Below are positions 33,531 to 42,887 of a DNA stretch of 64,000 nt, one piece after another. Origin of the DNA: Spirosoma linguale DSM 74 (GTDB lineage Bacteria; Bacteroidota; Bacteroidia; Cytophagales; Spirosomataceae). The position numbers and the translations under genes are program-made. The stretch is taken from positions 4,187,001 through 4,251,000 of the forward strand of contig CP001769.1 in NCBI GenBank assembly GCA_000024525.1. The letters are read 5' to 3'. Position 1 is the stretch's first letter. The number at the start of each line of letters is the position of its first letter. The notes beneath the pieces were generated by a model. The model was not told where the DNA came from and searched no databases. It was given only the letters and a program-made list of their open reading frames with translations.

Positions 33531-35540
33531 ATGAAAAAACATTACGTATTCCAGAAGATACACTACCTGACATGTATGTACGTGTTAGGCATGGTAGTCA
33601 ACCTTCAAGCCCAGTCAACCCAGCCGCCCGTTTCGCAGTGGCAATACACGATCGAGCGTAGTGAACCAACTAAAACCGGTCAATCACGACTGGCGAAAGC
33701 AACGAATGGCGATTATGGTGTGTTAAGCGGAAACACGCTTACCCGACTGTCGTTGACCGGTAAGCCAATATGGTCGAAACCCATACCAGGTCTTTACGCC
33801 GACAGTTCACGAACCAGAACAGCTGCTCAGGAAACGATAGGCTTATCCGCAACGAAAGATGACGGATTTGTAATGCTGGTACTGGATGTCAGCAATCGGT
33901 ATTATGTAACCAGGCTGGATTCGGCCGGTAATGAAACCTGGACCAGACTGGTAGCCCGCGCCAATGCAGGCCCGGCAGTTCAGATAAAAGAAACAGCTTT
34001 GGTGGTTACAGCCGATGGCGGTTTATTACTCGTTGGCTCGTATACGGACGTGCTGTCTTACCTGACCATAACCAAACTGAATGCGGAAGGGCTTATTGTA
34101 AGCCAATGGCGTGTTAACTACTCAGGCCCGACACAACTGGTTACGCCGGTTATTAATCAACTTTTGACGACACCTGATAACGGCTACTTACTGGTTGGCC
34201 GGGTAAGTGGCGCAACCGCAAAAGATAGTCGTGGACTGGCCCTACAGCTAAGTGCTCAATTGAACATTATCTGGCAGAAAACGTATACCAGTCTGTCTGC
34301 CATTCAGCGCATTGTCGAAAATCAAGCGATTAAAGGATCTTATATAGCCGTAGGTTCCGGTCTAGGAAACAGTGCCCAGGCAATTACGCTGGCCCCCGGC
34401 AAACCAGACGATGGACAGCTGCTGGCTTCTCTGCCCGGCGTTGTTTCGGTTGTTTCGCTCGTCAATGACGGGACCGGGAATATCACCGTACTCGATGCAG
34501 CACCCACCAACAATGGCGACTTTCGCCTGACCAATGGACGCCTACCGACAACATTTTACTGGACGAAGAACTACGGTGGATCGGGGGCGGACATTCCGAC
34601 GGATATTCTCTCTACTGACGACGGTGGCTACCTGGTTGTGGGCACTACCACCTCAACCAATGGCGATGTTGTTGGCAAACCAACGGGTACACTAGCTACC
34701 TGGGTTCTTAAATTAGGTACTTCTCCCCAGGTTACCACGCTGCGCATCCTGCCACCGACTTACAATTGCCAAACCGGGTTCATCAGCTTCCAGACCACTG
34801 GTGGCGATGGGTCACCGATAATTTACACGACTCCGGGAATTGGCCGGGCCAATACGACCGATACGTTCGGTACGGTGGATGATGAGTTGCGCAGCAATAC
34901 GATGACCATTACCATTCAGGCTACCCAAAGCGGCCAGACGGTTCGTTATGCGGTTGATCTGGCGGCCTACTGCCAAACGAGTTCGCCAACCACCAGCACC
35001 GCCCTAACCGACACTTTAAAACTGACTCCTCCAACCTATAACTGCCAGACGGGTGCCATTACGTTTTATAGCACTGGTGGTGATGGCACACCCGTTGAAT
35101 ATGCCGCGACGGGTATTACCGACTGGACCAGAAACCCTCACCAGTTTGTAGAGCCTGCTTTACGCACCGCTGCCAATATTGAGCCGCTGCACCTCATGGC
35201 CCGTCAGGGCGGTAAAATCGTTTCGTATGTGTTTGACCTGAAAGCCGCCTGTGGCCGGGCCAGATCCGGTGCCGACGAACGTACGGCAGTTGTACAGGTA
35301 ATGTTACGGGGAAATCCAGTGCACGAAACGGCGGTGATTGAGGTGGCAGGTGCTGGGGGTCAATCCATAGCGTTCCGATTGGTCGACATCCGCGGTCAAC
35401 TCCTCGAACAGCGAATAGTTGAAGAGGCCGGTGAGTCCGAGCAACAACGCTTCGACCTTCGTCAACAAGCGGCTGGCACGTTCCTACTTCATACGACCGT
35501 AGAGGGGCACGTAAAAACGCTCAAGATAGTGAAGGAATAA
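33531..35540 (+). CDS. T9SS type A-sorted surface protein with duplicated GGDG modules
   Basis: 669 residues. Signal peptide to about residue 28 (NLQA-Q). Residues about 35-390 are repetitive, with GDYGVLSGNTLTRLSLTGKP, DDGFVMLVLD, ADGGLLLVGSYTD, PDNGYLLVGRVSG and TDDGGYLVVGTTTS, consistent with a beta-propeller or delta-60-type repeat. Two homologous modules follow, starting near 403 and 496. Each opens with PPTYNCQTG, has TTGGDGSPI or STGGDGTPV, and ends with a Cys (DLAAYC, DLKAAC). Residues about 587-669 form the T9SS type A signal. Probably a surface protein. Ligand unknown. A single-gene unit. Confidence 0.85.
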   Translation: MKKHYVFQKIHYLTCMYVLGMVVNLQAQSTQPPVSQWQYTIERSEPTKTGQSRLAKATNGDYGVLSGNTLTRLSLTGKPIWSKPIPGLYADSSRTRTAAQETIGLSATKDDGFVMLVLDVSNRYYVTRLDSAGNETWTRLVARANAGPAVQIKETALVVTADGGLLLVGSYTDVLSYLTITKLNAEGLIVSQWRVNYSGPTQLVTPVINQLLTTPDNGYLLVGRVSGATAKDSRGLALQLSAQLNIIWQKTYTSLSAIQRIVENQAIKGSYIAVGSGLGNSAQAITLAPGKPDDGQLLASLPGVVSVVSLVNDGTGNITVLDAAPTNNGDFRLTNGRLPTTFYWTKNYGGSGADIPTDILSTDDGGYLVVGTTTSTNGDVVGKPTGTLATWVLKLGTSPQVTTLRILPPTYNCQTGFISFQTTGGDGSPIIYTTPGIGRANTTDTFGTVDDELRSNTMTITIQATQSGQTVRYAVDLAAYCQTSSPTTSTALTDTLKLTPPTYNCQTGAITFYSTGGDGTPVEYAATGITDWTRNPHQFVEPALRTAANIEPLHLMARQGGKIVSYVFDLKAACGRARSGADERTAVVQVMLRGNPVHETAVIEVAGAGGQSIAFRLVDIRGQLLEQRIVEEAGESEQQRFDLRQQAAGTFLLHTTVEGHVKTLKIVKE

Positions 35541-35575
35541 CGCCTTGCTCTTACCTGCTTAATGTGTTGTGCCTA

Positions 35576-36682
35576 TTAGTTGGCACTGAAGGCCCGATTG
35601 CTGATAAACGTATTATCCGTCAAGGTTTTCAGGAAGGCGATCACCTGTTTTTTTTCGGTGTCGGTGAGAGCAATACCGAGTTGTCCGCTGGCTTTCAGGG
35701 CTGGGTCGAGGGTGGGGCTGTCTTTGACGCCTGTGGTATAATGATTGAGTACCTGGTCTAGTGTTGCGAACCGCCCATCATGCATATACGGAAAGGTCTT
35801 CTCCACATTTCGCAGGCTGGGCACTCTGAATTTTAACCGGTCAGCTTCGTTCAGCGTGATGGTATACCGGCCCTGGTCGTTGATGGCTCCCGCAGGAAGA
35901 CCATTGTTTCGGTAGCTTCGGTCGGTAAACAGATCGGTCGCGTGGCAGGTCGCACATTTCTGCTGAAATATCGTCAATCCGGCCAGCTCATCCGGGTTTA
36001 AGTCGCCCCCGGCTTCTTTCCGAACGTATTTATCATAGCGCGAATCAGCCGACACCATTGTCAGAAGAAACTGCGATACAGCTTTGAGAAAACGGGCCGT
36101 TGTAACGGTATCGGAGCCAAAAGCGGCTTTGAACAGTGCCGGGTACCGGGGGTTTTTCTGCACTCGGTTCAGCGCTTCCGAAAATTTCAGATCCATCTCC
36201 ACCGGATTCTGGATGGGCGATATGGGTAATTCGTCCAGACTGGTTACGCCCCCATCCCAGAAGAACTCGCGCCCCCACGCCAGATTATCCAGTCCGGGTA
36301 CATTACGTGTGCCAAATTTTCCACCTATTCCGTGACTCAATGGATGGTCGGAATGGCCAAAACCCGCGAACTGCTGATGGCAGAACCCGCAGCTAATGGT
36401 TGTATCGCGCGATAAGAGCGGGTCATAAAATAACGTTTTGCCGAGCGCTACCCCTTCCACTGTTAATGGGTTCTTGCTCAGGTCATACACCACATCCGGA
36501 AAGTTAGCCGGTTTGCGGAGAGTTACGGGCGTTGTCTGGTATTGAATGCCACCACCGGTTGGGGGCGGCTCGGGTGTTGGATCAACGTTTTTGCTGGATT
36601 GGCAGGCAACGGCCACCGAGAACAGTAGTACGCTGACGACCAGTCCAAGTTGTGTTATCGATGGTATATCCCCTGGCCTCAT
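35576..36682 (-). CDS. mbnH: Di-heme cytochrome c peroxidase family protein, MbnH-like
   Basis: 368 residues with a lipoprotein-like signal (probable Cys27) and Pro-rich linker. Two c-type heme motifs are visible: C98-G-F-C101-H102 with following QFAGFGHSDHPLSHG, and C243-A-T-C246-H247. Other family blocks are FFDxxLSRDTTISC-like, GTRNVPGLDNLAWGREFFWD, ISPIQNPVEM and RVPSLRNVEKTFPYMHDG. MauG/MbnH-type enzymes perform peroxide-dependent oxidation of protein residues. The start overlaps the stop of the upstream MbnP gene by 4 bp, which supports MbnH over a plain peroxidase. Periplasmic, membrane-tethered. No methanobactin genes are present. Confidence 0.87.
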   Translation of the reverse strand: MRPGDIPSITQLGLVVSVLLFSVAVACQSSKNVDPTPEPPPTGGGIQYQTTPVTLRKPANFPDVVYDLSKNPLTVEGVALGKTLFYDPLLSRDTTISCGFCHQQFAGFGHSDHPLSHGIGGKFGTRNVPGLDNLAWGREFFWDGGVTSLDELPISPIQNPVEMDLKFSEALNRVQKNPRYPALFKAAFGSDTVTTARFLKAVSQFLLTMVSADSRYDKYVRKEAGGDLNPDELAGLTIFQQKCATCHATDLFTDRSYRNNGLPAGAINDQGRYTITLNEADRLKFRVPSLRNVEKTFPYMHDGRFATLDQVLNHYTTGVKDSPTLDPALKASGQLGIALTDTEKKQVIAFLKTLTDNTFISNRAFSAN

Positions 36683-37473
36683 TGATTCGTAAGGATCTTG
36701 TCGTAGCTAAACATCTGCGCGTAATTATCGGCAATATTCGTTGAGTACAGATCAAACATAACCGACGGATTTTGGGCGATACTCAGTTTAGTCGGTCCGT
36801 TGAAAATCTTCAGCACATCCGTTTTCAAACCTATTGTCGGTGTGGAACCGGACTCCACATGGGCAACAGTACCCGTAAAGGGCAAAGACACTGTTCGTAT
36901 GTTGTTTATCTTGACGTTAGCCCGCCCAAAGCCGCCAATGTGATAAAAAAATGCGTTATTCTGAGCAGCAGGTGCTACAGTCGACGTACCTTCTATCTTC
37001 ATAAAAATATAGCCCGAATTCCAGTCCCAATACATGCCGTTATTCAAGGCTGGATCAAGAACGCCTGTCCGCTTACTAATGTCGGCCATGCTACGGGCGC
37101 TATCGACCCCAACGACAAAGGTAATGCCCGTATAATTCCCGGCCGGGATGTTCGATAAAGCGATTGTCTGCGAAGCAGGTTTATCTTCCTGAATCAGAAA
37201 GTAGCTACTATCCTGAGGCACCACGAACTCACTACCATCGTCTTTCCGAAGGCGGATGTTACTGACGAAATAGTTGAATTTCGTTATGGAAAACGACTCT
37301 CCCGAAGCATTCTGATACATTCCGGAGTTTAGTTTCAGATCGGAGGCACCCGCAACATTATCGAATGCAAGCCGCATCCTACCCGTTGGTGCCACGTCTG
37401 TTTCATGACAGGAAAAAACCGCCAAACCCATAACAACGAGAGTTAGCAGACTAGTAGTAATCGTCCATTTCAT
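36679..37473 (-). CDS. mbnP: MbnP family copper-binding-type lipoprotein
   Basis: 264 residues with a lipoprotein signal (AVFSCHETD, Cys22). The MbnP pattern covers the rest: FNYFVSNIRLRKDDGS, SQTIALSNIPAGNYTGITFV, VGVDSARSMADI, NNGMYWDWNSGYIFMKIEG and AFFYHIGGFG. Trp149, Trp151 and His178 are in the zone that holds the kynurenine-forming Trp and metal ligands in studied MbnP; the exact equivalents need alignment. First gene of a two-gene unit. Translation is coupled to the di-heme partner by an ATGA overlap. Biological role outside methanobactin clusters is unclear. Confidence 0.87.
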   Translation of the reverse strand: MKWTITTSLLTLVVMGLAVFSCHETDVAPTGRMRLAFDNVAGASDLKLNSGMYQNASGESFSITKFNYFVSNIRLRKDDGSEFVVPQDSSYFLIQEDKPASQTIALSNIPAGNYTGITFVVGVDSARSMADISKRTGVLDPALNNGMYWDWNSGYIFMKIEGTSTVAPAAQNNAFFYHIGGFGRANVKINNIRTVSLPFTGTVAHVESGSTPTIGLKTDVLKIFNGPTKLSIAQNPSVMFDLYSTNIADNYAQMFSYDKILTNQ

Positions 37474-37589
37474 AGTGAATTAGCAGCTATCTGCAACTTC
37501 GACAGCAGACAGGTATGCTGGTATTTAACGAAATCATTTCCGGAATCATACAGAGATGAGGATTAAATATACCTTAGCTGTAGCAAAAA

Positions 37590-37620
37590 AAGCCAGCACT
37601 CACCTGGGTAGTGCTGGCTT
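37590..37620. terminator. Terminator of the sugar isomerase gene
   Basis: AAGCCAGCACT (37590-37600) and AGTGCTGGCTT (37610-37620) form a perfect 11-bp stem. An A run on the plus strand at 37585 gives a T tract for the minus-strand transcript that ends at 37641. Confidence 0.75.
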
Positions 37621-37640
37621 ATGTGTAAAAGGTTTGACGC

Positions 37641-38486
37641 TTATAAACTCTTCAGGTATTTTAAACTCTGCGGCACTTGCTGCTCAGCGGCTTTGCTTTC
37701 ATCTTCAATATAGAGGTGAGCAATTGACGATTTGTTCACCGCTTTCAGCACGGCGGGCCAATCAATCTGCCCTGTTCCCAATACCACCGACTGTTCATTG
37801 GCCATGCTTCCCTTATCACTTTTGGCTACGCCTTTTTCCACGTCCTTGAGGTGAATGAGCCGGAACCGCTTCGGGTACTTCAGCAGAAGTGCGGCCGGGT
37901 CCTGACCGGGCAGATAGGTCCAGGTAACGTCCATTTCATAACCAACATGGTCGGGATTCGTCTTCGCCACCAGATAATCGAACAGGGTTCCGTTTTCGTA
38001 AGGCTGAAATTCAAACCCGTGGTTATGGTAGCAGAACATGATGCCCTGGTCGTGGGCCTGTTTGCCAAAGCGGTTAAACACCTCCGCTGCCTGCTGCATC
38101 ATTTCGAGCGTAGCCGCTGTCTTATGGGGAATCGAGCCAATACGAACATATTTAACGCCCAGTGCTTTGGCATTGCGAAGGATTGAATCCGGCTTGTTGG
38201 CAATGGCATCGTAACTCACGCCATAGCTGCTGCAGGTAAGTCCACGCTCATCGAGAAGAGCCCGCAGCTCGGGAGCGGTTTTCCCAAACAGGCTGGAGAA
38301 CTCAATGTCGGTTATACCCCAGGCTTTTACTTTGTCAAGCGTACCGGGAACGTCTTTTGAAAAACTCTCGCGCAGGGTGTACGACACCATCCCCGGTGTT
38401 TTCTTCACAAGTTTCCCAAACGACTGGGCCTGGCTGGTCAGACTCCCCACCAGTAATAAAATCAAAAACGAGATTGTGCGTTTCAT
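37641..38486 (-). CDS. Secreted sugar phosphate isomerase/epimerase-like TIM-barrel protein
   Basis: 281 residues. The signal peptide ends near residue 20 (TSQA-Q). A TIM-barrel of the AP-endonuclease 2 family follows, with VSYTLRESFSKDVPGTLDKV, DIEFSSLFGK, YVRIGSIPHK, MFCYHNHGFEF, VGYEMDVTW, RLIHLKDVEKG and HLYIEDESK. Residues in YHNHGFEF, the EMD metal ligands and IEDE are typical of active members. Exported, so probably acts on sugar derivatives in the periplasm. Substrate unknown. A single gene ending at a terminator. Confidence 0.85.
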   Translation of the reverse strand: MKRTISFLILLLVGSLTSQAQSFGKLVKKTPGMVSYTLRESFSKDVPGTLDKVKAWGITDIEFSSLFGKTAPELRALLDERGLTCSSYGVSYDAIANKPDSILRNAKALGVKYVRIGSIPHKTAATLEMMQQAAEVFNRFGKQAHDQGIMFCYHNHGFEFQPYENGTLFDYLVAKTNPDHVGYEMDVTWTYLPGQDPAALLLKYPKRFRLIHLKDVEKGVAKSDKGSMANEQSVVLGTGQIDWPAVLKAVNKSSIAHLYIEDESKAAEQQVPQSLKYLKSL

Positions 38487-38756
38487 GTAGCTAAAAGCAA
38501 ATAGTGTAAAATCAGGTGAATAGAATGTGTCACTCTCCTATTCGGTATAGTACCATGAATTGATACGTACCTATAAGGAATGCCCCCGAGCGTTTCTACT
38601 TGACAAACCCTGTTTGGCTGGCACCGCTACATCCTCCTCAAGCCTACCTAAATCACTCATAACCAACGGCTGACCACTCGCTCAAAAGTTAGACGTCCGT
38701 ATTCTCAAGCCAGCTAACTTACTGACTGGTAACCACTGCTAAAACTTACTTGCTCC

Positions 38757-38930
38757 ATGAAAACATTACACTGTAGAGATGCCGGTTTTGATTGCGAGGC
38801 CATTGTACGGGCCGATACTGATGAGGAAGTGCTGGCACAGGCTGCTCAACATGCTCAACAGGTTCATGGCGTTACGGTAACGCCCGAGTTAGCTGCCGGT
38901 ATAAAAAGCCTGATCCACGACGAAGCCTAA
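38757..38930 (+). CDS. DUF1059 family small protein
   Basis: 57 residues translated from the ATG at 38757. It opens MKTLHCRDAGFDCEAIVRA, continues TDEEVLAQAAQHAQQVHGVT and ends with IKSLIHDEA. The CRDAGFDC start, the acidic helix and the HGV motif are characteristic of DUF1059. Two cysteines and several histidines suggest possible metal binding, but no function is known. It is shorter than the usual ORF cutoff, stands alone on the plus strand and is followed by a long inverted repeat. Confidence 0.8.
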   Translation: MKTLHCRDAGFDCEAIVRADTDEEVLAQAAQHAQQVHGVTVTPELAAGIKSLIHDEA

Positions 38931-38949
38931 ACGAAGTTTTTTTCGTGAA

Positions 38950-39031
38950 GGTATTTAACCACAGAGACACGAAGTACACAGAGTTTTTTATAAGCTCCCC
39001 TGTGTACTCCGTGTCTCTGTGGTTAAATACC
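38950..39031. repeat. 32-bp inverted repeat containing ACCACAGAGACACGAAGTAC
   Basis: Left arm 38950-38981 and right arm 39000-39031 are complementary over 32 bp with one mismatch. The core TTAACCACAGAGACAC belongs to a repeat type that I recall from intergenic regions of many bacteria. It lies between the convergent DUF1059 and hydrolase genes. Function unknown; it may terminate both transcripts. Confidence 0.75.
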
Positions 39032-39096
39032 CTTTTTCAGGTCCAGTTGGGAAAGGTAGGCCTGCCATAAAGCCTCATCAATCCATACTAGTATAA

Positions 39097-40398
39097 TTAG
39101 GGCTTGGCATGCCGCATTTCCAGACCCACCGACATCCGGGGTTTGAATCCAGTCCACGTACCGGCCGCATCGGTCTCGGGTACGTCAAGATACTTGGCGT
39201 AGTCCATTTTTTTTAGGTGAATACCCAGAAAGGCCGTCACAAAATGCTGGTTGATGTTGTTGATTCGGCGCTCATTCCAGGCAGGTTCGGCATAGTGCAT
39301 GTACTCATCGGCCGATACGCCTGGCTGGAACGAAGCCGCTGGTGGGGGATTAGGGGCTACATTGTGCCGGGCATTCACGTAGGTCAGCATATACCGATTG
39401 GCGTTGACGGCTCCATCATAAATGGCCTTGATGCCTTTTTCATAGCCTGACACATCGTCTTTACTTCCAGCCACAAATAGTGTCGGCAACGTCAAACCCG
39501 CCAGTCCTTTGGCATCCCACATACCCCGTTCCATACCCCAGGGAGCAAAGGCAACAACGGCCTTGATGCGCGGGTCCAGCGAAGCTTTATAAGCAGGCGA
39601 ATCCATAGAGCGAACCTCAAGGGCAGTACTTCCCTGCGCCAGCTGGCTAAACATCTTGACGGCCTGAGGACTAAATCCTGCCCCGGTGGCGTTAAGTGCC
39701 CCATAGCCGCCCATCGAATAACCAATCAGGGCCGTATTATCGGCATTAAGCAACCCCGCCAGGAAAGTATTACTGGATTTTGCGCTCAGGCGGGCCATTT
39801 CATTGAGAACGAACAGGTCATCGAGCGCCCGGTTCAGCAAGGTACTGGGAAATCCGGCGGCATCGCTGTAAGTCGATTCCATATGGTCGATAGCAACAAC
39901 TACGTAGCCTTTGGAAGCCAGATTTTCGGTCAGGTAGGTAAGCAGCAGCCGTGAGCCAAGATACCCATGCGACACGATAACCAGCGGATACGCACCCCCG
40001 CTGGCATCCGGCTCGGCGTCGCGACTGGCCCGACCTGCAAACGTGAATGGAACAAGCGGACGTTTTGGGTCGTTGGCGCGGCCCAGCACCGATTCATACG
40101 TGACCAGAGCCTGTTTATCAGCCGGGATACGGGCCGGATACCAGACTTCGAGGGTAAGTGAACGGTCGTAGAGCGGGTGTTTGCCGTCTTTCTGGTGCAG
40201 TACATCGACCTGGTCTTTGTGAACCACTTTTAGGGTTCGCACGCCAACGCCATAGGTACCGCGAGGGGATAGTTCGGGCGAATTAGGCAACAGATCACCA
40301 TTTACAAAAGAGTTGTCAGGGCTTTGAGCACTGGTTTGCCAGGCAGCTCCCAGCGTGAAAAGCAGAAGAAAAAGGTAACGAATAGAAGTCGACTTCAC
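39097..40398 (-). CDS. Secreted alpha/beta hydrolase (PAF-acetylhydrolase/dienelactone hydrolase-like)
   Basis: 433 residues with a signal peptide (to about residue 25, TSA-Q). The alpha/beta-hydrolase fold shows oxyanion motif [11 protein letters not shown] (142-151), nucleophile Ser228 in [11 protein letters not shown], the acid probably in [11 protein letters not shown], and His in [11 protein letters not shown]. The overall plan resembles platelet-activating-factor acetylhydrolase-like esterases. Secreted; substrate not assigned. The start faces the thiamine riboswitch region divergently. Confidence 0.88.
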   Translation of the reverse strand: MKSTSIRYLFLLLFTLGAAWQTSAQSPDNSFVNGDLLPNSPELSPRGTYGVGVRTLKVVHKDQVDVLHQKDGKHPLYDRSLTLEVWYPARIPADKQALVTYESVLGRANDPKRPLVPFTFAGRASRDAEPDASGGAYPLVIVSHGYLGSRLLLTYLTENLASKGYVVVAIDHMESTYSDAAGFPSTLLNRALDDLFVLNEMARLSAKSSNTFLAGLLNADNTALIGYSMGGYGALNATGAGFSPQAVKMFSQLAQGSTALEVRSMDSPAYKASLDPRIKAVVAFAPWGMERGMWDAKGLAGLTLPTLFVAGSKDDVSGYEKGIKAIYDGAVNANRYMLTYVNARHNVAPNPPPAASFQPGVSADEYMHYAEPAWNERRINNINQHFVTAFLGIHLKKMDYAKYLDVPETDAAGTWTGFKPRMSVGLEMRHAKP

Positions 40399-40496
40399 GG
40401 ATTTTATGTAGGAATGTTGGCTGTAAAGCTATCGTAAACTTTCTGAATTCAGCAGCCAGCCAGGCATTTTTTACAATTTCGTAATTCATTATCCCC

Positions 40497-40504
40497 TACC
40501 TTTG
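40497..40504 (+). promoter_or_regulatory. Bacteroidota -7 promoter element for the thi operon
   Basis: TACCTTTG exactly matches the TAnnTTTG consensus and lies about 10 bp before the first helix of the TPP riboswitch. The -33 side is only T-rich (about 40467-40479), without TTTG. Confidence 0.55.
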
Positions 40505-40512
40505 CCCCACAA

Positions 40513-40596
40513 CTTTAGGGGTGTCAGTACCAAACGGAACTGACTGAGAGGATACCCTCATTACCTGATGCAGCTAGCACTGCCGTAGGGAAAAGT
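40513..40596 (+). promoter_or_regulatory. TPP riboswitch (THI element)
   Basis: The conserved THI-box blocks occur in order: AGGGGTG at about 40517, CTGAGA at 40544-40549 followed by ATACCC, ACCTGAT at 40563-40569, and CGTAGGGAA at 40584-40592. P1 can form between the TAGGGG side and the CCCT downstream. It lies 59 bp before thiM. In Bacteroidota such elements usually block translation or terminate when TPP binds. It should control the entire thiM-thiE-thiD-tenA transcript. Confidence 0.95.
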
Positions 40597-40654
40597 TAAC
40601 GAGACGCGCCCTGCTCTCCTAAAGTTGCTGCCTATAGAATTTAGTATCAGCAAC

Positions 40655-41461
40655 ATGATTCAATACCCTCAATCAATCTGGGCCGACGTTGAGCGCATCC
40701 GCGTGCAGGCTCCGCTTGTCCATAACATTACCAACTTCGTGGTGATGAACAACACCGCCAATGCCCTGCTGGCGTTAGGGGCCTCGCCCGCTATGGTTCA
40801 TGCCCCCGAAGAAGTGGAAGACTTTGTCGCCATTTCCAGTGCGCTTGTCGTCAACATCGGCACGCTCGATGCCACGTTCGTAGCCGGTATGCGACTGGCG
40901 ATGCAAAAGGCAAAGGCATTGGGTAAGCCCGTCATTTTTGATCCGGTAGGTGTGGGTGCTACGGCCTACCGTAATCAGGTAAGTGCGGAATTGCTGGCCC
41001 TGGCAGCCCCCGATGTGATTCGGGGTAATGCCTCCGAAATTATGGCACTGGCCGGTCTGAACGCCCAAACCAAGGGCGTCGACAGTCTGTATGGATCGGA
41101 AGCCGCCGTCGACGCAGCCCGGCGATTGAGTGCTCTGACAGGCGGTGTGGTGGTGATCAGTGGTGAGAACGATTACATCATTCAGGGCGAGAAAACGGCT
41201 ACCATCGGCAACGGCCATCCGCTCATGACGAAAGTGACCGGCATGGGCTGTACCGCCACTGCCCTGACCGGTGCCTTTGCCGCCGTTAATCCCGATTATT
41301 TTCAGGCAGCAACCCACGCCATGGCCGTTATGGGCATTGCGGGCGAACTGGCTGTTGAGAAAAAACTGGCTCCCGGCAGTCTTCAACTCAACTTTCTTGA
41401 TGCTCTCTATGAACTGACAGAAGATACGATTACAACCCGGCTCCAACTGACACAGGCGTGA
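40655..41461 (+). CDS. thiM: Hydroxyethylthiazole kinase
   Basis: 268 residues from the ATG at 40655 (MIQYPQSIWADVERIRVQAP). It phosphorylates 4-methyl-5-hydroxyethylthiazole for thiamine salvage. Family blocks: APLVHNITNFVVMNNTANAL, LALGASPAMVHAPEE, KPVIFDPVGVGATAYR, IRGNASEIMALAG, VVISGENDYI and the catalytic MTKVTGMGCTATALTGAF, whose GMGC contains the phosphoryl-transfer loop. First gene after the TPP riboswitch. Its stop overlaps the GTG start of thiE by 4 bp. Confidence 0.95.
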   Translation: MIQYPQSIWADVERIRVQAPLVHNITNFVVMNNTANALLALGASPAMVHAPEEVEDFVAISSALVVNIGTLDATFVAGMRLAMQKAKALGKPVIFDPVGVGATAYRNQVSAELLALAAPDVIRGNASEIMALAGLNAQTKGVDSLYGSEAAVDAARRLSALTGGVVVISGENDYIIQGEKTATIGNGHPLMTKVTGMGCTATALTGAFAAVNPDYFQAATHAMAVMGIAGELAVEKKLAPGSLQLNFLDALYELTEDTITTRLQLTQA

Positions 41462-42078
41462 ACGGACTCTATTTAGTGACCGACAGCGGCATCGCACAGC
41501 AGGCGGGTCACTCCTTGCCTTTCGTGGTTGAAGAGGCTTGCCGGGCGGGGGTTCGCTGGGTGCAGTTGCGCGAAAAAGAACTGTCGACCCGCGCCTTTGT
41601 AGAGCTGGGTGTGGTTCTAAAACGCATCACTCAGACATATGGGGCTAAGCTCATTATCAACGACCGGGTGGACATAGCCCTGGCCGTTGATGCCGATGGC
41701 GTTCATGTCGGGCAGGACGACATGCCGTATGAACTCGTTCGGTCACTCATCGGCCCAGACAAGATCATTGGCCTGTCAATCAACAACATGGCTGAACTGG
41801 AAGCCGTTGAGGGTGCCGATCTGGACTACCTCGGCATTGCTACCATTTTTCCGACGGGTACCAAAACCGATACGTCCAGTTTATTGGGACTAGATGGACT
41901 TCGGGCCATTTGTCAGCAAACGAGCTTACCCACCTTTGCCATTGGCGGCATTAATGTGACTAATATTCAGTCTGTTTTACAGGCGGGTGCCTCGGGAGCG
42001 GCTGTAGTGTCGGCCATTTGTGGGCAACCGTCACCGTATGAGGCTAGCCGGGAACTCATTCATCTAACAAATCCATGA
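41458..42078 (+). CDS. thiE: Thiamine phosphate synthase
   Basis: 206 residues beginning at GTG 41458, in a 4-bp overlap with thiM (translational coupling). It joins HMP-pyrophosphate and thiazole phosphate. TIM-barrel motifs: [78 protein letters not shown] (diphosphate-binding Thr stretch) and [11 protein letters not shown]. Normal length. The stop overlaps the thiD start by 4 bp. Confidence 0.95.
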   Translation: MNGLYLVTDSGIAQQAGHSLPFVVEEACRAGVRWVQLREKELSTRAFVELGVVLKRITQTYGAKLIINDRVDIALAVDADGVHVGQDDMPYELVRSLIGPDKIIGLSINNMAELEAVEGADLDYLGIATIFPTGTKTDTSSLLGLDGLRAICQQTSLPTFAIGGINVTNIQSVLQAGASGAAVVSAICGQPSPYEASRELIHLTNP

Positions 42079-42881
42079 AAACATACGCACGCGCCTTAAC
42101 CATTGCAGGCTCCGATAGTGGTGGTGGAGCCGGTATCCAGGCCGATCTCAAAACCTTTGCCGCGCTCGGCTGCTACGGCATGTCGGTAATTACGGCCCTG
42201 ACGGCCCAGAATACGAAAGCGGTAACGGGCATTATGCCGGTGTCTCCGGCGTTCATTGCCGAACAGATGAAGGCCGTGTTGAGCGACATTGGTGCCGATG
42301 CGGTGAAAATTGGTATGCTGCATTCGGCGGAAGTCATTGAACAGGTGGCAAAAACGCTGGTCGATTTTGGCGTTAAAACGATTGTTTTAGACCCCGTTAT
42401 GGTGGCCAAAAGCGGGGATAAACTATTGCAGGATGAAGCTGTCGACGCGCTCAAAACGTACTTGCTCCCCATAGCATCTGTCATTACGCCCAACCTGCCC
42501 GAAGCCAGTGTGTTGCTGGGGCGACCGGTCGAGACGATGGCCGATATGCAGCAGGCCGCCGTCGATCTGGCAACGCTCTGCCCGGGCGCCATTCTGGTGA
42601 AAGGAGGCCACCTGACAACGGACGAAAGTACTGATCTGCTGTACCTATCGGCTACAGAACAGCACTCCTTCCCAACAACTCGCATACAAACCGGCAACTC
42701 GCACGGAACGGGCTGTACGCTCTCGTCGGCCATTGCGGCTGGGTTGGCCCGAGGCTTGTCAGTCGTTGATGCGGTAGCTGTGGCCAAAGACTATTTAACT
42801 CAGGCCCTTCGCGCGGGCGCTGATTACCAACTCGGGCATGGCCACGGGCCTGTTCACCATTTTTTCAACGTCTGGCAATAG
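42075..42881 (+). CDS. thiD: Hydroxymethylpyrimidine/phosphomethylpyrimidine kinase
   Basis: 268 residues of the ribokinase-like ThiD family. It phosphorylates HMP twice to give HMP-PP. Motifs: [86 protein letters not shown] and the anion-hole [20 protein letters not shown]. Overlaps thiE by 4 bp. tenA follows by 6 bp. Confidence 0.95.
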   Translation: MKTYARALTIAGSDSGGGAGIQADLKTFAALGCYGMSVITALTAQNTKAVTGIMPVSPAFIAEQMKAVLSDIGADAVKIGMLHSAEVIEQVAKTLVDFGVKTIVLDPVMVAKSGDKLLQDEAVDALKTYLLPIASVITPNLPEASVLLGRPVETMADMQQAAVDLATLCPGAILVKGGHLTTDESTDLLYLSATEQHSFPTTRIQTGNSHGTGCTLSSAIAAGLARGLSVVDAVAVAKDYLTQALRAGADYQLGHGHGPVHHFFNVWQ

Positions 42882-42887
42882 ACCATA

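Noticed and set aside
40625..40654. Upstream TTG start for thiM
   Set aside because: It adds residues not seen in the family; the ATG at 40655 gives the normal N-terminus.
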